Origin: an uncultured Anaerolineae bacterium
GTDB lineage: Bacteria > Chloroflexota > Anaerolineae > Anaerolineales > Villigracilaceae
Length of the DNA: 64,000 nt
Direction: 5' to 3'
Assembly (NCBI GenBank): GCA_903875215.1
Contig: CAIQVH010000031.1
Coordinates: 372,001 to 436,000 of the forward strand
The position numbers were made by a program, and so were the translations under genes. This document shows, piece by piece, positions 22,904 through 32,330 of this stretch. Numbering within the stretch: position 1 is the stretch's first letter; each line of letters opens with the position of its first letter. The notes under the pieces were generated by a model, which was not told where the DNA came from, made no database searches, and worked only from the letters and a program-made list of their open reading frames with translations.

Positions 22904-24043
22904 TTACTTTTTGGCGCGGATTTTCTCTGCCGCAAAACGGTAGATGCCGATCAACACGCCAAGACCGAGGGCAATGGTCCCCATCCAGTTGGCCGATAAC
23001 GGCCACTGTACCGGCAAAACACGCACCAGGGTGTCGAGCGCGATGCCGAGGATGAACATTCCGCCAAACATGCGGTTGTGATAAAAAGCAAATCCGGAAA
23101 ACCAGGTCGGCCAGTAGGCTTCAAAACCGGCGGGCGGGCCGGCCGGCCGGGGCTTGGTCAGCACGGCCACGGCATAAAAGGCGCGCAGACCTGCAAACAA
23201 AATCAAAAGCATGAATGTGGAAAAATATCCGGTTACGACCAGGTAGATGACTACTGCGTAGGCGATCAGCAGCGCGGCGATGGTGGTATAGCGCGCAAAA
23301 CCCTGCCCAACGCGCACCGGAAAAGTGCCAACGCCCTTTTTCTTGTCGTCGTCCAGTTTGTCGGTGTGTTTGGCGATGTTGATGCTGGCCACGCTCAGGC
23401 CAAAGGGAATTCCTGCCAGCGCCACCTGCCACAGTTCAAGCGCGTTGGCGGGTTTGTTTGCTCCAAGCGCCAACACCAGGTACACACCCGTGATCATGAT
23501 TGGCCCCCAGATCAGGAAAATCGCCAGCTCGCCAAGGGCCCAGTATTTCATTGGCCAGGTGTAAAACAACAAGACCAGCGCGCCAAAGGCAAACAGGCCG
23601 ATGATGATCGGGTCGCCGCCGGTGTACCAGAGGGCATAGACCCCGGATAGGAAGGCGATCACACCGCTGGCCAGAAACCACTGGATCTGCTGTGATTTGG
23701 TCCAAAAACCCTGCACCAGCGGATGAACCCCGTATTGGGTGCGGAAGTAGTTGTCCTTATCAACCCCGCGGGAAAAATCGGTGTAATCATTGAGCAGGTT
23801 GTTGGTTCCATGGGCGATGAAAAGGCCCAGGGTGACGATAAGCCAGGGCAGGAAGTCAAAATGCCCGGCACGCCAGGCTAAAAAGCCGGCAATGATGGAA
23901 GAGTAAATGGTAACAGTTGTAACTGCCGAGCGGGTGGCAATCAGCCATTTCGAGATCGCATCGAGGGTATCCCACTCGCTGCGGTCTTCCATTTTGATCA
24001 ATTCCCAGCTGGCTTTGCGCCACATTCCAAAGTTGATTGGCAT
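22904..24043 (-). CDS. UbiA-family prenyltransferase, paralogue 1
   Basis: Integral membrane enzyme of the UbiA/MenA family that attaches a prenyl chain to an aromatic acceptor, in quinone or lipid synthesis. The first Asp-rich motif is NDYTDFSRGVD and the second lies in KHTDKLDDDKKKG; both are needed for Mg-prenyl-diphosphate binding. About nine helices in 379 residues. ATG 24043 follows AAAGGA; the longer frame has no such support. It is the paralogue of the next gene. Confidence 0.82.
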   Translation of the reverse strand: MPINFGMWRKASWELIKMEDRSEWDTLDAISKWLIATRSAVTTVTIYSSIIAGFLAWRAGHFDFLPWLIVTLGLFIAHGTNNLLNDYTDFSRGVDKDNYFRTQYGVHPLVQGFWTKSQQIQWFLASGVIAFLSGVYALWYTGGDPIIIGLFAFGALVLLFYTWPMKYWALGELAIFLIWGPIMITGVYLVLALGANKPANALELWQVALAGIPFGLSVASINIAKHTDKLDDDKKKGVGTFPVRVGQGFARYTTIAALLIAYAVVIYLVVTGYFSTFMLLILFAGLRAFYAVAVLTKPRPAGPPAGFEAYWPTWFSGFAFYHNRMFGGMFILGIALDTLVRVLPVQWPLSANWMGTIALGLGVLIGIYRFAAEKIRAKK

Positions 24044-24200
24044 AATTGATTCCTTTCTTAATAGAGAGGGAAAATTATACAACTCTCATGTGAAATTTTC
24101 CACTTGTAAGCGCCTTTCTGGCGGGTGAAATCCATATCACCCGAAACGCGTTTTATTTTCGGAATCGTCACCTGTTTTGAGTACTGAAGCCTACAGCCGG
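24044..24200. promoter_or_regulatory. Upstream region of UbiA paralogue 1 with inverted repeat
   Basis: The inverted repeat CGGGTGA (24122-24128) / TCACCCG (24137-24143), 8-nt spacer, lies about 80 bp before the ATG and could be a regulator site. No other gene lies in this gap. Confidence 0.4.
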
Positions 24201-24215
24201 GTTGCTGACTGGAGC

Positions 24216-24249
24216 AAAATAAAATCCGCGAGAACTGACTCTCGCGGAT
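24216..24249 (-). terminator. Terminator after UbiA paralogue 2
   Basis: Arms ATCCGCGAGA / TCTCGCGGAT, followed on the minus strand by TTTATTTT. Confidence 0.82.
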
Positions 24250-24295
24250 CCATGCTTCACTGAATTTGGCTGAAAGCTTCCAAATCGTTTGATTG

Positions 24296-25318
24296 TTACT
24301 TCCAGAACGCGGGCAGGTAAAGGCGCAACAGCACATCGACAAGCAGGCCAAGCATGAAGAGGCCGCCGAAAGCACGGTTGTTGCGGAAGGCCAGCGGAGC
24401 AAAAAACAACGGCCAGCCACCCTGTCCATCGGGGAACCAATCTGGCCGGGTGCTGGGACGGGGTTGGAGGAAGTATGGCAGGGTTTCTTTCAGGGTGGGA
24501 AGGGCCAGGAGGACGATCAACATGACCGGGGTGAAATATTTCAGGGCAATCATCCCCGCAACGAGCAGGTAGGGTGACAGAAGCATGGCAATCACGACCA
24601 GGCGGGAGGCTTTCTCGCCGATCAGAACCGGCAGGGTGTGGATGCCTTTTTCCCGGTCAACCTGGATTTTGTCGATGTGCTTGCCAAAGATAACGGTGGT
24701 CACCCCGAAGTAGTACGGGATGCTGGCCCAGATGACGTTCCAATCCCAGCTGCCGGCGAGGACGTAATAGCCGCCGCCAATCATTAGCGGCCCCCAGACG
24801 AGCAGCACCGCGACTTCGCCGAGAGCGATATATTTCAGCGGCCAGGTGTAGAAGAGCACGAAGAATGCGCCAAGCCCAAGCAAGATCCAGATGTAAGGAT
24901 CGTTCTTGGTGACGATCAGAAAAACGCCAAAGGCGGCGGCGATGGCGCCGGTGATGGCGGTGTAAATCAATAGCTGGGTGGTGGTCAGCAAGCCATTGGC
25001 CACCGGTTGCGGGCCGTACATGGTACGAAAATAGTTATCCTTGTCAACGCCTTTGACGAAGTCGGTGTAATCGTTGAACAGATTGTTGGTGGCGTGGGCC
25101 AGGATCAAGCCGAGAGTTAAGGCCATCCAGGGCACCAGCTGAAAATGGTGCTCGCGAAGCGCAAACAGGCCAGCCAGGGCTGCCGATATGAACGTCATCA
25201 CCAGCACCGCGGCGCGGGTGGAGATCAACCACTTCGAGACGAAATCCAGCCCGTCCCATTCTTCCTTGCTGACAGCCGGGATGACTTCCAGGGCTTTTTT
25301 CCACATGGCAAAATTCAT
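24296..25318 (-). CDS. UbiA-family prenyltransferase, paralogue 2
   Basis: Second UbiA-type membrane prenyltransferase, 340 residues. It keeps NDYTDFVKGVD as the first metal motif, but the second reads HIDKIQVDREKG, less acidic than in paralogue 1, so the acceptor may differ. The N-terminal part before the first helix and the C-terminal FRNNRAFGGLFMLGL closely match paralogue 1 (FYHNRMFGGMFILGI), which shows tandem duplication followed by divergence. Separated from its sister by its own terminator, so regulated apart. Confidence 0.8.
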   Translation of the reverse strand: MNFAMWKKALEVIPAVSKEEWDGLDFVSKWLISTRAAVLVMTFISAALAGLFALREHHFQLVPWMALTLGLILAHATNNLFNDYTDFVKGVDKDNYFRTMYGPQPVANGLLTTTQLLIYTAITGAIAAAFGVFLIVTKNDPYIWILLGLGAFFVLFYTWPLKYIALGEVAVLLVWGPLMIGGGYYVLAGSWDWNVIWASIPYYFGVTTVIFGKHIDKIQVDREKGIHTLPVLIGEKASRLVVIAMLLSPYLLVAGMIALKYFTPVMLIVLLALPTLKETLPYFLQPRPSTRPDWFPDGQGGWPLFFAPLAFRNNRAFGGLFMLGLLVDVLLRLYLPAFWK

Positions 25319-25375
25319 ATAATCCTACTCCTTTGGTCTTAATTTTGCCGATTATACTGCCAACCTGGGCAGAAT

Positions 25376-25409
25376 GAAAAAACAATCCCCGAATTGGGTC
25401 GGGGATTGT
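25376..25409 (-). terminator. Terminator after pfk
   Basis: Stem CAATCCCCGA / TCGGGGATTG with a T run on the minus strand. Confidence 0.82.
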
Positions 25410-25431
25410 GGATGCTTCGGGTAAGGCAGGG

Positions 25432-26634
25432 TTACAGTTCGCTGGTCATGATGAAGAGCGGCTTCATCTCGAAGTTTTCATACTTTGGCCGGTAGCGCTC
25501 GATGTCATAGAATTGGTCGACATTGACGAGCTTTTTCTTGGATGTGACCACGTCCAGCGGAACATTGTCATAGCGTCCGTTCTTGAGCACCACCAGGCGC
25601 CCGTGGATGCCCTTCAACACCAGGTCAAGCGCCAGGTTGCCAAAGGCCATCGGCACGATCGAATCAATCGCATCCGGGTCGCCGCCGCGCACCATGTAGC
25701 CGAGCTTCTGCTCAACCACATCGACAGTCTGGCCTTTGTTGAAGCGGGGAGAAATATCACGCATCGCCGCGCCAACCAGATCGCCGATGCCGCCCAACTT
25801 GGCATGTCCGTAGGCATCAGTTTCCATCTTCTCAAAAACCATTTGACCACCTTCAAACATGGCACCTTCCGAAACCAGCGCGATCGAGTATTTGCTTGGA
25901 TTGCGGTCGCGATCCTTGCTCATCAATTCGGTCAGATGCTCAATGTTGAAGGTAAATTCAGGGATGACACAGCGGTTGGCCGCGCCGGCCATGGTCGGGA
26001 GCATGGCGGTGAAACCGGCGTAGCGCCCAAACACTTCGAGGACGAGAAAACGTTCGTGCGAACCGGCGATCGTGCGCAGGTTATTGACCAGCGCAATCGT
26101 GCGGGTGACGCAGGTGCTGAAGCCAATGCAATAATCGGTGCCGGGCACGTCATTGTCCATTGTCTTGGGAATCGCAACAACCTTAACCCCCTCCTGGTAC
26201 ATGCGCACGCCGTACGAGAGTGTGTCGTCGCCCCCGATCGGAATCAGGTAGTCGACGCCAAGAAAATCAAGGTTTTTCAGAACTTCCTCTGTCAGGTCGT
26301 TGCGTTCTTCCTTGTACTTGTCCTTCAGATGATCCGGAACATCCTTGGCTTTCATCTTGCCCGGATTGGTGCGCGAGGAATGCAGGAAAGTGCCGCCCGT
26401 GCGCCCAGCCCGGTTGACGATTTCTTCGCTTAGAAACTGGTAATTGGCGCTGTTGTCGTAGCCTTTATCACGCACGATTTCCACCAGCCCTCCCCAGCCG
26501 CGCCGCAGACCAACGACCTGGTAGCCTTCCCGCAAGGCGCGAATGGTGACAGCACGAATGGCAGGATTCAGGCCCGGGACATCCCCGCCGCCGGTCAGAA
26601 TGCCGATTACTCCGGGTTTTTTCTTGATGACCAT
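25432..26634 (-). CDS. 6-phosphofructokinase, probably pyrophosphate-dependent
   Basis: Phosphorylates fructose 6-phosphate in glycolysis. The phosphate-donor site shows GGDDT (about 134-138) and PKTMDND (about 156-162). In ATP-dependent enzymes the second Asp is Gly and the Lys is Gly; Asp and Lys are the known marks of the pyrophosphate-using type, which makes the reaction reversible. The catalytic Asp of MDND is kept. 400 residues is long for bacterial PfkA but normal for PPi-type. I prefer ATG 26634 since AAGGAG lies 7 nt upstream. Confidence 0.85.
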   Translation of the reverse strand: MVIKKKPGVIGILTGGGDVPGLNPAIRAVTIRALREGYQVVGLRRGWGGLVEIVRDKGYDNSANYQFLSEEIVNRAGRTGGTFLHSSRTNPGKMKAKDVPDHLKDKYKEERNDLTEEVLKNLDFLGVDYLIPIGGDDTLSYGVRMYQEGVKVVAIPKTMDNDVPGTDYCIGFSTCVTRTIALVNNLRTIAGSHERFLVLEVFGRYAGFTAMLPTMAGAANRCVIPEFTFNIEHLTELMSKDRDRNPSKYSIALVSEGAMFEGGQMVFEKMETDAYGHAKLGGIGDLVGAAMRDISPRFNKGQTVDVVEQKLGYMVRGGDPDAIDSIVPMAFGNLALDLVLKGIHGRLVVLKNGRYDNVPLDVVTSKKKLVNVDQFYDIERYRPKYENFEMKPLFIMTSEL

Positions 26635-26756
26635 AATCATTCTCCTTGATGTTGGTAATTAAATTCACTAGATATTACTACCGTGTGATGCACTTTACAA
26701 TACTTTTCGCCAGCTTCTCAAGCGAGATTTTATCAGTCCATCTCCCCCACAAACCA

Positions 26757-26784
26757 AAAGGCCCCCGCCATGCGCGGAGGCCTC
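26757..26784 (-). terminator. Terminator after smc
   Basis: GGCCTCCGC / GCGGGGGCC hairpin followed by TTTT on the minus strand. Confidence 0.7.
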
Positions 26785-26812
26785 TCCATTTTCCAGATTG
26801 CCAACCCGGCAA

Positions 26813-29800
26813 TTAGCCATTCCTCCCCAGCATTTCATCGCTGACTTCATCCAGCTTCAGGCTGATCTGTTGGCTGGCAGAATCTCGGCCCATGGTAATT
26901 CCATAGATGACATCCGCTACCTGGACGGTGTTGCGGTTGTGAGTGACGACGATAAACTGGGTATGTTGGCTGAGTTCATCAAGCAGATCCCGAAAGCGAC
27001 CGACATTGGCCTCATCCAGCATCGCATCCACTTCATCCATCACGCAAACCGGTGTCGGCGAAACCTTGAGCAGCGCAAAGACCAGTGAGATGGCGGTCAA
27101 CGAGCGTTCGCCACCCGAAAGCAGCGAAAGCCCCTGCTCACGCCGTCCCGGCAGCCGGGCCTCGATGTCAATGCCGGTCTCGGTCAAATTATCCGGGTCG
27201 GTCAGGATCAACCGCGCCGAGCCGCCCCCAAACAAGCGGGTAAAAATCCCCTTGAACTCGGAGGCAACCGCATCGAAGGTCTTGATAAATTCTTTTTTGG
27301 TTACTTCATCCAGTTCGGCAATCACCTGGCGCAAGTCCGATTCGGCCTGCTTCAAGTCTTCCACCTGCGAAGTCATGAATTCAAAGCGTTCCCGAACCGA
27401 TTCGTACTCCTGCTGGGCCTCCATGTTGACCGCGCCCATGCGCCGAATCTGGGCGCGTTTTTGTGTCAGGGCCTCCTCCAATTCAGGCGAGAGAGTCGTC
27501 ACCAACGGCAGAGTCTCCACCATACCGTCCAGCGGCAACGGCACCGAACCGGTCATCGTCGCCTCGTACTCAAACTGCACCAGGCCGAAGTCCTCCTCAA
27601 TACGGCGTTTCAGGCTGTCCAGGGCCTCCTGTTTGCGGCCCAGATCAAGCTGGGCCTGGGCATTGTAGCGCTCCACGTTGGCCAGTGCGCGCTGAGCGGC
27701 GGCTTCCTGCTCCTGCAGAGTGACCTCCTGCCGTTCCGCTTCTTCGAGTTGCGCTTCCGCGGGCTCGATCAACACCCGCAACGCCTCGATTTGTTCGTGC
27801 AAGTCCTTTTCCTGGCCCTGCAAGCGCGCCTTATCGCCATCCAACTGCCCAAACGAAGCGTCGATCTCACCTGCCCGCCGGCGGGCGTTTTCAATCTGGC
27901 TGCCGACCCGCTCGAGCACCTGCTGACGGTCATGCTGACGCGCGCGCGCATCATTGACCGTCCGCTCAGAAACGGAAACCCGTGCGCTCCAATAGTTAAC
28001 CTGCGCCAGCGATTCATCCAACGCCAGGCCGGCCAGCTCGCCGTTCAATTTACGCAGCGCATCCTGCGCACCGCTTAACTTCTCCTCCACATCTTCCAAC
28101 AGCAATCCGGTTTCGGTCTGGTCACGCTCCGACTCGCGGATTTCCTTTTGCAGAGTTTCTTTTTGTCCCGCCTGAAAATCACGCTGCCGGCGCGCCGATT
28201 CAGACGACAGCGCAGCCTGCTGTTCGGCGCTGGTGGCTTCGTTTAGAACCTTGCGAGAAACGCGAACCGCCTCCTCGCGCGCCGTCAGCTCCTTCTGGGC
28301 CGAAACAATCTCCACGCCAAGCTTGCTCAACGTCTCAATCAGGTCGTTTAATCCAGCCACCGCTTTTGCAAGCCGTTCGCTCATTTCACGTTTCTCGCGT
28401 GGTCGGCTTAGGGCCGCGGCGCGCGCCTCGCGGCCTGCGGCGATCAACCCATCCGGGCGAAAAACTTCCCCTTTAAGGGTCACAATGCGCACAGCCGGGA
28501 ACTGCGTTCGCAGCTGACGAGCAGCGCTGCGGTTTTCAACGATAACCACATTCCCCAGCAGGGCTTCCACCGCGGGTCTGAGTTCATCTTTGACCTTGAC
28601 CAGCTCCGACGCCACGCCAAGCACATTTTTGGAAATGTCTCCCCGCAGATTTTCCCGTTCAAAGTTCATCATTGGACGTTGAACGCCTTCCGCTTCGAGT
28701 GACAGGAAAACCGCCCGCCCGCTAGCCTGCTCCAGCAATTCGAGCGCCTGATCCACACCCCGGCCAGATTCGACCACCACCACGTCAAACGCGTCGCCCA
28801 ACGCAGCGGCAACGGCAATTTCATAAGCGGCAGGAACATCCAGCGCGGCGGAGAGCGCGCCTCTGGCACCATTCAATTTCGACTGGCGGGCAGCCTCCAG
28901 CAAGAATTTTGCCCCTTCGGCATAACCCGAAAGCGATTTTTCAGCCTGCTCGAGCACATCCAACTGAGCCTGAAGCCTGGTCTGCTCGCCCGCCCGGACA
29001 TTCCGCTCGTCCTGACGCAGCCGGCGCGTTGATTCAAGTTCACTCAACTTCTGGCGACTGGCCGTTAAATCAGCTTCAGCCTGATGGAAGGCTTTTTCAG
29101 CGGTCTCACGCGCCACCCTGGCGGCACCGTGTTTTTTCTCCGCCGCCGAAAAAGTCTCCTGTGCCGTCGCAATGACCACATCCGCGTCACGCAGTTTTTG
29201 GCGCTGGGCGTCGAGACGGTTCTTGAGCTCGTTCAGGTGCGCCTGGTGACTGGCGCGACGCGAGTTGAGCGTATTCAAATTATTGCGGGCCGCGTTCAGC
29301 TTTTGTTCCACCCCGGCGCGCTCGAACTGGCGGGCGCTAAGGGCGGCTTTGGCAGAGGCTTCCTGGGTTTTGGCATCCACTGCCTCAGCCTGGATGCGCT
29401 CCAATTCGAGACGGGCTTCGTCCAATCTCTCGGCGGCCAGGCTGCGCTCATCGGCCAGGCGTTCCTGCTCGGCAGCGGCGTTGGCGCGGCTTTCCGTCTG
29501 CGCGCGGCGGCGCTCTTCGAGCACGGCCAATTCGCGGCTGATGGATTCGCTCTGGTTGTGCAAACCGGCTGACTGCCGGTGCCATTCATTCAGACGGGCG
29601 CGCAAGTCAAAAAGCCGCGCGCGGGTACTGGAAAAGCCCTCTGTCAGACCCTGGTAATGCTTGCGGGCTTCGTGGAGTTTCTGCTCCTGTTGGCGCGCAA
29701 TCGACTGGACTTCAGTCAATTCCTTTTGGGAGTGATGCCAGTGGTAGCCGTACCATTCGCGCAAAATCAATTTCAGGTCGGCCTGAATTTGCAGGTATTC

Positions 29801-30445
29801 CTGAGCGCGTTTGGACTGGCGCTCCAGCCCGCGCAGGCGCGGCTCCAGTTCAGCCAGGATGTCGAGCACGCGCTCCAGGTTGCGCTGGGTATTTTCCATG
29901 CGCCGCAGGGCTTCCTCACGGCGGGAACGGTACAGACCTATCCCAGCCGCTTCCTCGAACAATCGGCGGCGCTCGTCAGCCTTGAGAGCAAGCGAAGCAT
30001 CCACCATGCCCTGGCCAAGGATGGTGTAAGTGCGTTCCGACAACCCGGATTGGGCCAGCAGTTCGTTAATATCGCGCAGGCGTACAGTTTGCCCGTTGAG
30101 CAGGTACTCATTATGCCCGTCGCGGTAAGCGCGGCGGGTAACGGCGACTTCGGAGAAATCGACAGGCAGCCAGGCAGCGGTATTATCGAAGGTGATGGTC
30201 ACGGAGGCCATGCCCGAGCGTGGGCGATGTTCGGAGCCCGAAAAAATCATATCCTCGGTCTTTTTGGCGCGCAACAGGCTGGCAGATTGTTCTCCCAGCA
30301 CCCAGCGCAACGAATCCGCAAAATTGGACTTGCCGGATCCGTTTGGCCCAACAATGGCAGTGATACCTTCGGCAAACTCAAACAAGGTTTTGGATGCGAA
30401 GGTTTTATAACCGTGCAGTTCGAGAGATTTTAGGCGTAAGGGCAT
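26813..30445 (-). CDS. smc: Chromosome segregation protein SMC
   Basis: Large coiled-coil ATPase that organises and segregates the chromosome with ScpA and ScpB. Full length at 1210 residues: N-terminal head with Walker A GPNGSGKSN (33-41), long coiled coil, hinge near 520-660 (GALSAALDVPAAYE and RGDISKNVLG), second coiled coil, and C-terminal head with signature LLSGGERSLTAISLVFALL and Walker B VCVMDEVDAMLDEANV. It follows rnc on the same strand, the classic rnc-smc arrangement; ftsY is not next. Confidence 0.97.
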   Translation of the reverse strand: MPLRLKSLELHGYKTFASKTLFEFAEGITAIVGPNGSGKSNFADSLRWVLGEQSASLLRAKKTEDMIFSGSEHRPRSGMASVTITFDNTAAWLPVDFSEVAVTRRAYRDGHNEYLLNGQTVRLRDINELLAQSGLSERTYTILGQGMVDASLALKADERRRLFEEAAGIGLYRSRREEALRRMENTQRNLERVLDILAELEPRLRGLERQSKRAQEYLQIQADLKLILREWYGYHWHHSQKELTEVQSIARQQEQKLHEARKHYQGLTEGFSSTRARLFDLRARLNEWHRQSAGLHNQSESISRELAVLEERRRAQTESRANAAAEQERLADERSLAAERLDEARLELERIQAEAVDAKTQEASAKAALSARQFERAGVEQKLNAARNNLNTLNSRRASHQAHLNELKNRLDAQRQKLRDADVVIATAQETFSAAEKKHGAARVARETAEKAFHQAEADLTASRQKLSELESTRRLRQDERNVRAGEQTRLQAQLDVLEQAEKSLSGYAEGAKFLLEAARQSKLNGARGALSAALDVPAAYEIAVAAALGDAFDVVVVESGRGVDQALELLEQASGRAVFLSLEAEGVQRPMMNFERENLRGDISKNVLGVASELVKVKDELRPAVEALLGNVVIVENRSAARQLRTQFPAVRIVTLKGEVFRPDGLIAAGREARAAALSRPREKREMSERLAKAVAGLNDLIETLSKLGVEIVSAQKELTAREEAVRVSRKVLNEATSAEQQAALSSESARRQRDFQAGQKETLQKEIRESERDQTETGLLLEDVEEKLSGAQDALRKLNGELAGLALDESLAQVNYWSARVSVSERTVNDARARQHDRQQVLERVGSQIENARRRAGEIDASFGQLDGDKARLQGQEKDLHEQIEALRVLIEPAEAQLEEAERQEVTLQEQEAAAQRALANVERYNAQAQLDLGRKQEALDSLKRRIEEDFGLVQFEYEATMTGSVPLPLDGMVETLPLVTTLSPELEEALTQKRAQIRRMGAVNMEAQQEYESVRERFEFMTSQVEDLKQAESDLRQVIAELDEVTKKEFIKTFDAVASEFKGIFTRLFGGGSARLILTDPDNLTETGIDIEARLPGRREQGLSLLSGGERSLTAISLVFALLKVSPTPVCVMDEVDAMLDEANVGRFRDLLDELSQHTQFIVVTHNRNTVQVADVIYGITMGRDSASQQISLKLDEVSDEMLGRNG

Positions 30446-30484
30446 TTTTGATCGGTGGTATACGAATTTTGATTTTTAAGGAAT

Positions 30485-30555
30485 TAACCACAAGAAACAC
30501 CAATGGGCTCGAAAGAAAAATCTGAGCGCTGAACTTTTGCGTAACTTCGTGGTTA
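30485..30555. repeat. Inverted repeat between rnc and smc
   Basis: TAACCAC (30485-30491) and GTGGTTA (30549-30555) flank a 57-bp AT-rich gap; the extended ends read TAACCACAAG and CTTCGTGGTTA. It resembles dispersed intergenic repeat remnants seen in many environmental bacteria. No gene is seen in the 141-bp gap. Confidence 0.45.
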
Positions 30556-30586
30556 TAGTTTATGGATGTTTTGAGAGGCGGGCTGA

Positions 30587-31327
30587 TTAATTCTCGCCAC
30601 CATTCAAATCAATTTCTTCGAGCGCATTTTGTGCGGCGGTTTGTTGGGCAACATGCTTGGAGGGGCCTGCGCCACTGCCCAGGTGTTTCCCGCCAATGTG
30701 AACTTCGATTTCAAAGATGCGGGCATGGTCGGGGCCGCTCGAATGGCGGGTGATGTACTGGGGAGTGCCCAGTTTATGGGCCTGCGACCACTCCTGCAAG
30801 CGGGATTTTGGGTCGATGGTGTGCATCTGCACGAAAATCCGTTCAGCCGCCGGTTCGAGCAGGGGCATGACGAAATTTCGGGCCGCATCGAGACCCTTAT
30901 ACTGGTATAGCGCTCCAACAATCGCTTCAAAAGTGGCGCACAACAGTGCATCCCGATCGCGTCCGCCGCCGTGCAATTCTCCACGCCCGAGGCGCATGGC
31001 CTTGCCCAGGTCGAGCCGGCGTGAAAAATCAGCCAGCGCCTCGGTGCGTACCAGCGCCGACCGCATGCGCGTCAGTTCACCTTCAGGCATTTCAGGGTAA
31101 GTGTTATAGACCCAAGCGCCGACAAGGAAATCCAACACGGCATCGCCCAGGAATTCCAGCCGTTCGTTATCGGCGGGGACATCCTGGTGCTCGTTGACAT
31201 ACGACCGGTGAGTGAGGGCGCGGGTCAGCAAACGCAGATCGTCAAACGGCAATCCGAGACGCTGCGCCAATTGGGCCGGGGTCTCGGAGCCAGCCCGTTC
31301 TGTTAAGGGTTCATCAATATCCATCAT
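30587..31327 (-). CDS. rnc: Ribonuclease III
   Basis: Cuts double-stranded RNA in rRNA processing and mRNA turnover. The catalytic domain has the signature ERLEFLGDAVLDFL and the second acidic site ATFEAIVGALY; a dsRNA-binding domain follows from ~165 (DPKSRLQEWSQ, KHVAQQTAAQNALEEI). 246 residues, normal length. I set the start at ATG 31327: AGGGAG is 6 nt upstream, and this Shine-Dalgarno lies within the 3' arm of a hairpin (31334-31352), suggesting control of translation. The much longer reading frame has an unrelated N-terminus. Confidence 0.93.
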   Translation of the reverse strand: MMDIDEPLTERAGSETPAQLAQRLGLPFDDLRLLTRALTHRSYVNEHQDVPADNERLEFLGDAVLDFLVGAWVYNTYPEMPEGELTRMRSALVRTEALADFSRRLDLGKAMRLGRGELHGGGRDRDALLCATFEAIVGALYQYKGLDAARNFVMPLLEPAAERIFVQMHTIDPKSRLQEWSQAHKLGTPQYITRHSSGPDHARIFEIEVHIGGKHLGSGAGPSKHVAQQTAAQNALEEIDLNGGEN

Positions 31328-31333
31328 GGGAAA

Positions 31334-31352
31334 CTCCCTGGAACTCAGGGAG
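31334..31352 (-). promoter_or_regulatory. Hairpin covering the rnc ribosome-binding site
   Basis: In the mRNA CTCCCTG-AGTTC-CAGGGAG folds as a perfect 7-bp stem; the 3' arm contains the ribosome-binding AGGGAG just before the start codon. RNase III is known in other bacteria to control its own message through a leader hairpin. Confidence 0.55.
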
Positions 31353-31637
31353 CGCCAGCCTCCCCCCGCTTGATCGGGCACCTTTTCTCCCAGCCACTGC
31401 CATCCCATCAGATTCGCATCCCGCTCGAAAATGGAAGATGAAAAAGGTGAAATGGGGGAGGGGGTTCGCGGCCACTCAGTTCCACTAGAAAACAGTGCGA
31501 GTGATTTTACACGGGTTTTGGTTTTTGGGGGCTTAAAATTAAAAAAACCCACCCGAAGGCTTTTCCCGGCACGAACCGGCCTTGCGACCGAATCCTGGCT
31601 CAGAAGACCAGTTCGGCTTGCCACGAGAATTCGTACC
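31353..31637. other. Non-coding stretch upstream of rnc
   Basis: No supported gene. It holds an A/T-rich segment with GGGTTTT ... AAAAACCC arms (about 31513-31550) that could end transcription of the membrane-protein gene on the minus strand, and presumably the rnc promoter. Confidence 0.4.
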
Positions 31638-32330
31638 TCACTGAGTTTTTTTCGGCCACAGCCCGTAATAGGCGATAAATTGGATGGCCACATACATGAT
31701 TGTTTTTGGAATCATCAACATTCCCAGGAGTGGCAGCTGACGGGCGAAGAAAATGACTGGCGTATAAAACAGGTATGAGAAAAAGATACAAACCGCCACC
31801 CAGCGATAGAGCCTGTCATGCTGCTTCAACGCGTCGCGCAGCAACAGATACATCACGCCCAGCCCCAGGATGATCAGAAACAGGTTACGAAATGGCCCCC
31901 AAAAAGGAGGCGGCTCGACGCTGGCCCACTGGTTTTGTGGAAAAGTCATCAAAACCAGGCGCAGCGGAACCATGGCAAACAGCAATTTCTCAAACCAACC
32001 ATAGCCACCCTGAAATCGCTCGCGCCAGATGACCAGCAGCATGGCGTAAAAAAAGGTGACGGTGATGGCCGTCGCCAGCGCACCAACCCCCACCAGCCAG
32101 GGATTCTGCGCCAGCCCGCCCAACGCGTACGCGATGACGCGAAACCCAACGTGCCCGGTGTCTCCCAGCGCCAGCAGGAAGAAGGCCCAACGGAACAAAT
32201 TGGCCTCCCGGAATCGCTCAGCCCGCACCTCACGCAGGCGTAGCGACATCAGCAGGGTCATGCCCCAGACAACCAGCAGATAAAGCACATTAAATCCAAC
32301 TTCTACATACATGCGCATTTGTTCAGACAT
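31638..32330 (-). CDS. Multi-pass membrane protein of unknown function (230 aa)
   Basis: About six or seven hydrophobic segments (VLYLLVVWGMTLLMSL; WAFFLLALGDTGHVGFRVIAYAL; ATAITVTFFYAMLLVI; LFLIILGLGVMYLLL; WVAVCIFFSYLFYTPVIFF). The GDTGHVGFR loop with a His in a helix is distinctive, but no known family can be named. ATG 32330 follows GAGG by 6 nt. It is divergent from the aldo/keto reductase. Confidence 0.68.
   Translation of the reverse strand: MSEQMRMYVEVGFNVLYLLVVWGMTLLMSLRLREVRAERFREANLFRWAFFLLALGDTGHVGFRVIAYALGGLAQNPWLVGVGALATAITVTFFYAMLLVIWRERFQGGYGWFEKLLFAMVPLRLVLMTFPQNQWASVEPPPFWGPFRNLFLIILGLGVMYLLLRDALKQHDRLYRWVAVCIFFSYLFYTPVIFFARQLPLLGMLMIPKTIMYVAIQFIAYYGLWPKKTQ

Noticed and set aside
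25408-26433. Long plus-strand frame opposite pfk
   Set aside because: It is the antisense shadow of a conserved enzyme; GC-rich codon use creates such frames.
31328-31693. A 122-residue N-terminal extension of RNase III
   Set aside because: It shows no homology-like pattern and overlaps the neighbouring membrane gene; the start at 31327 has a good ribosome site and normal family length.
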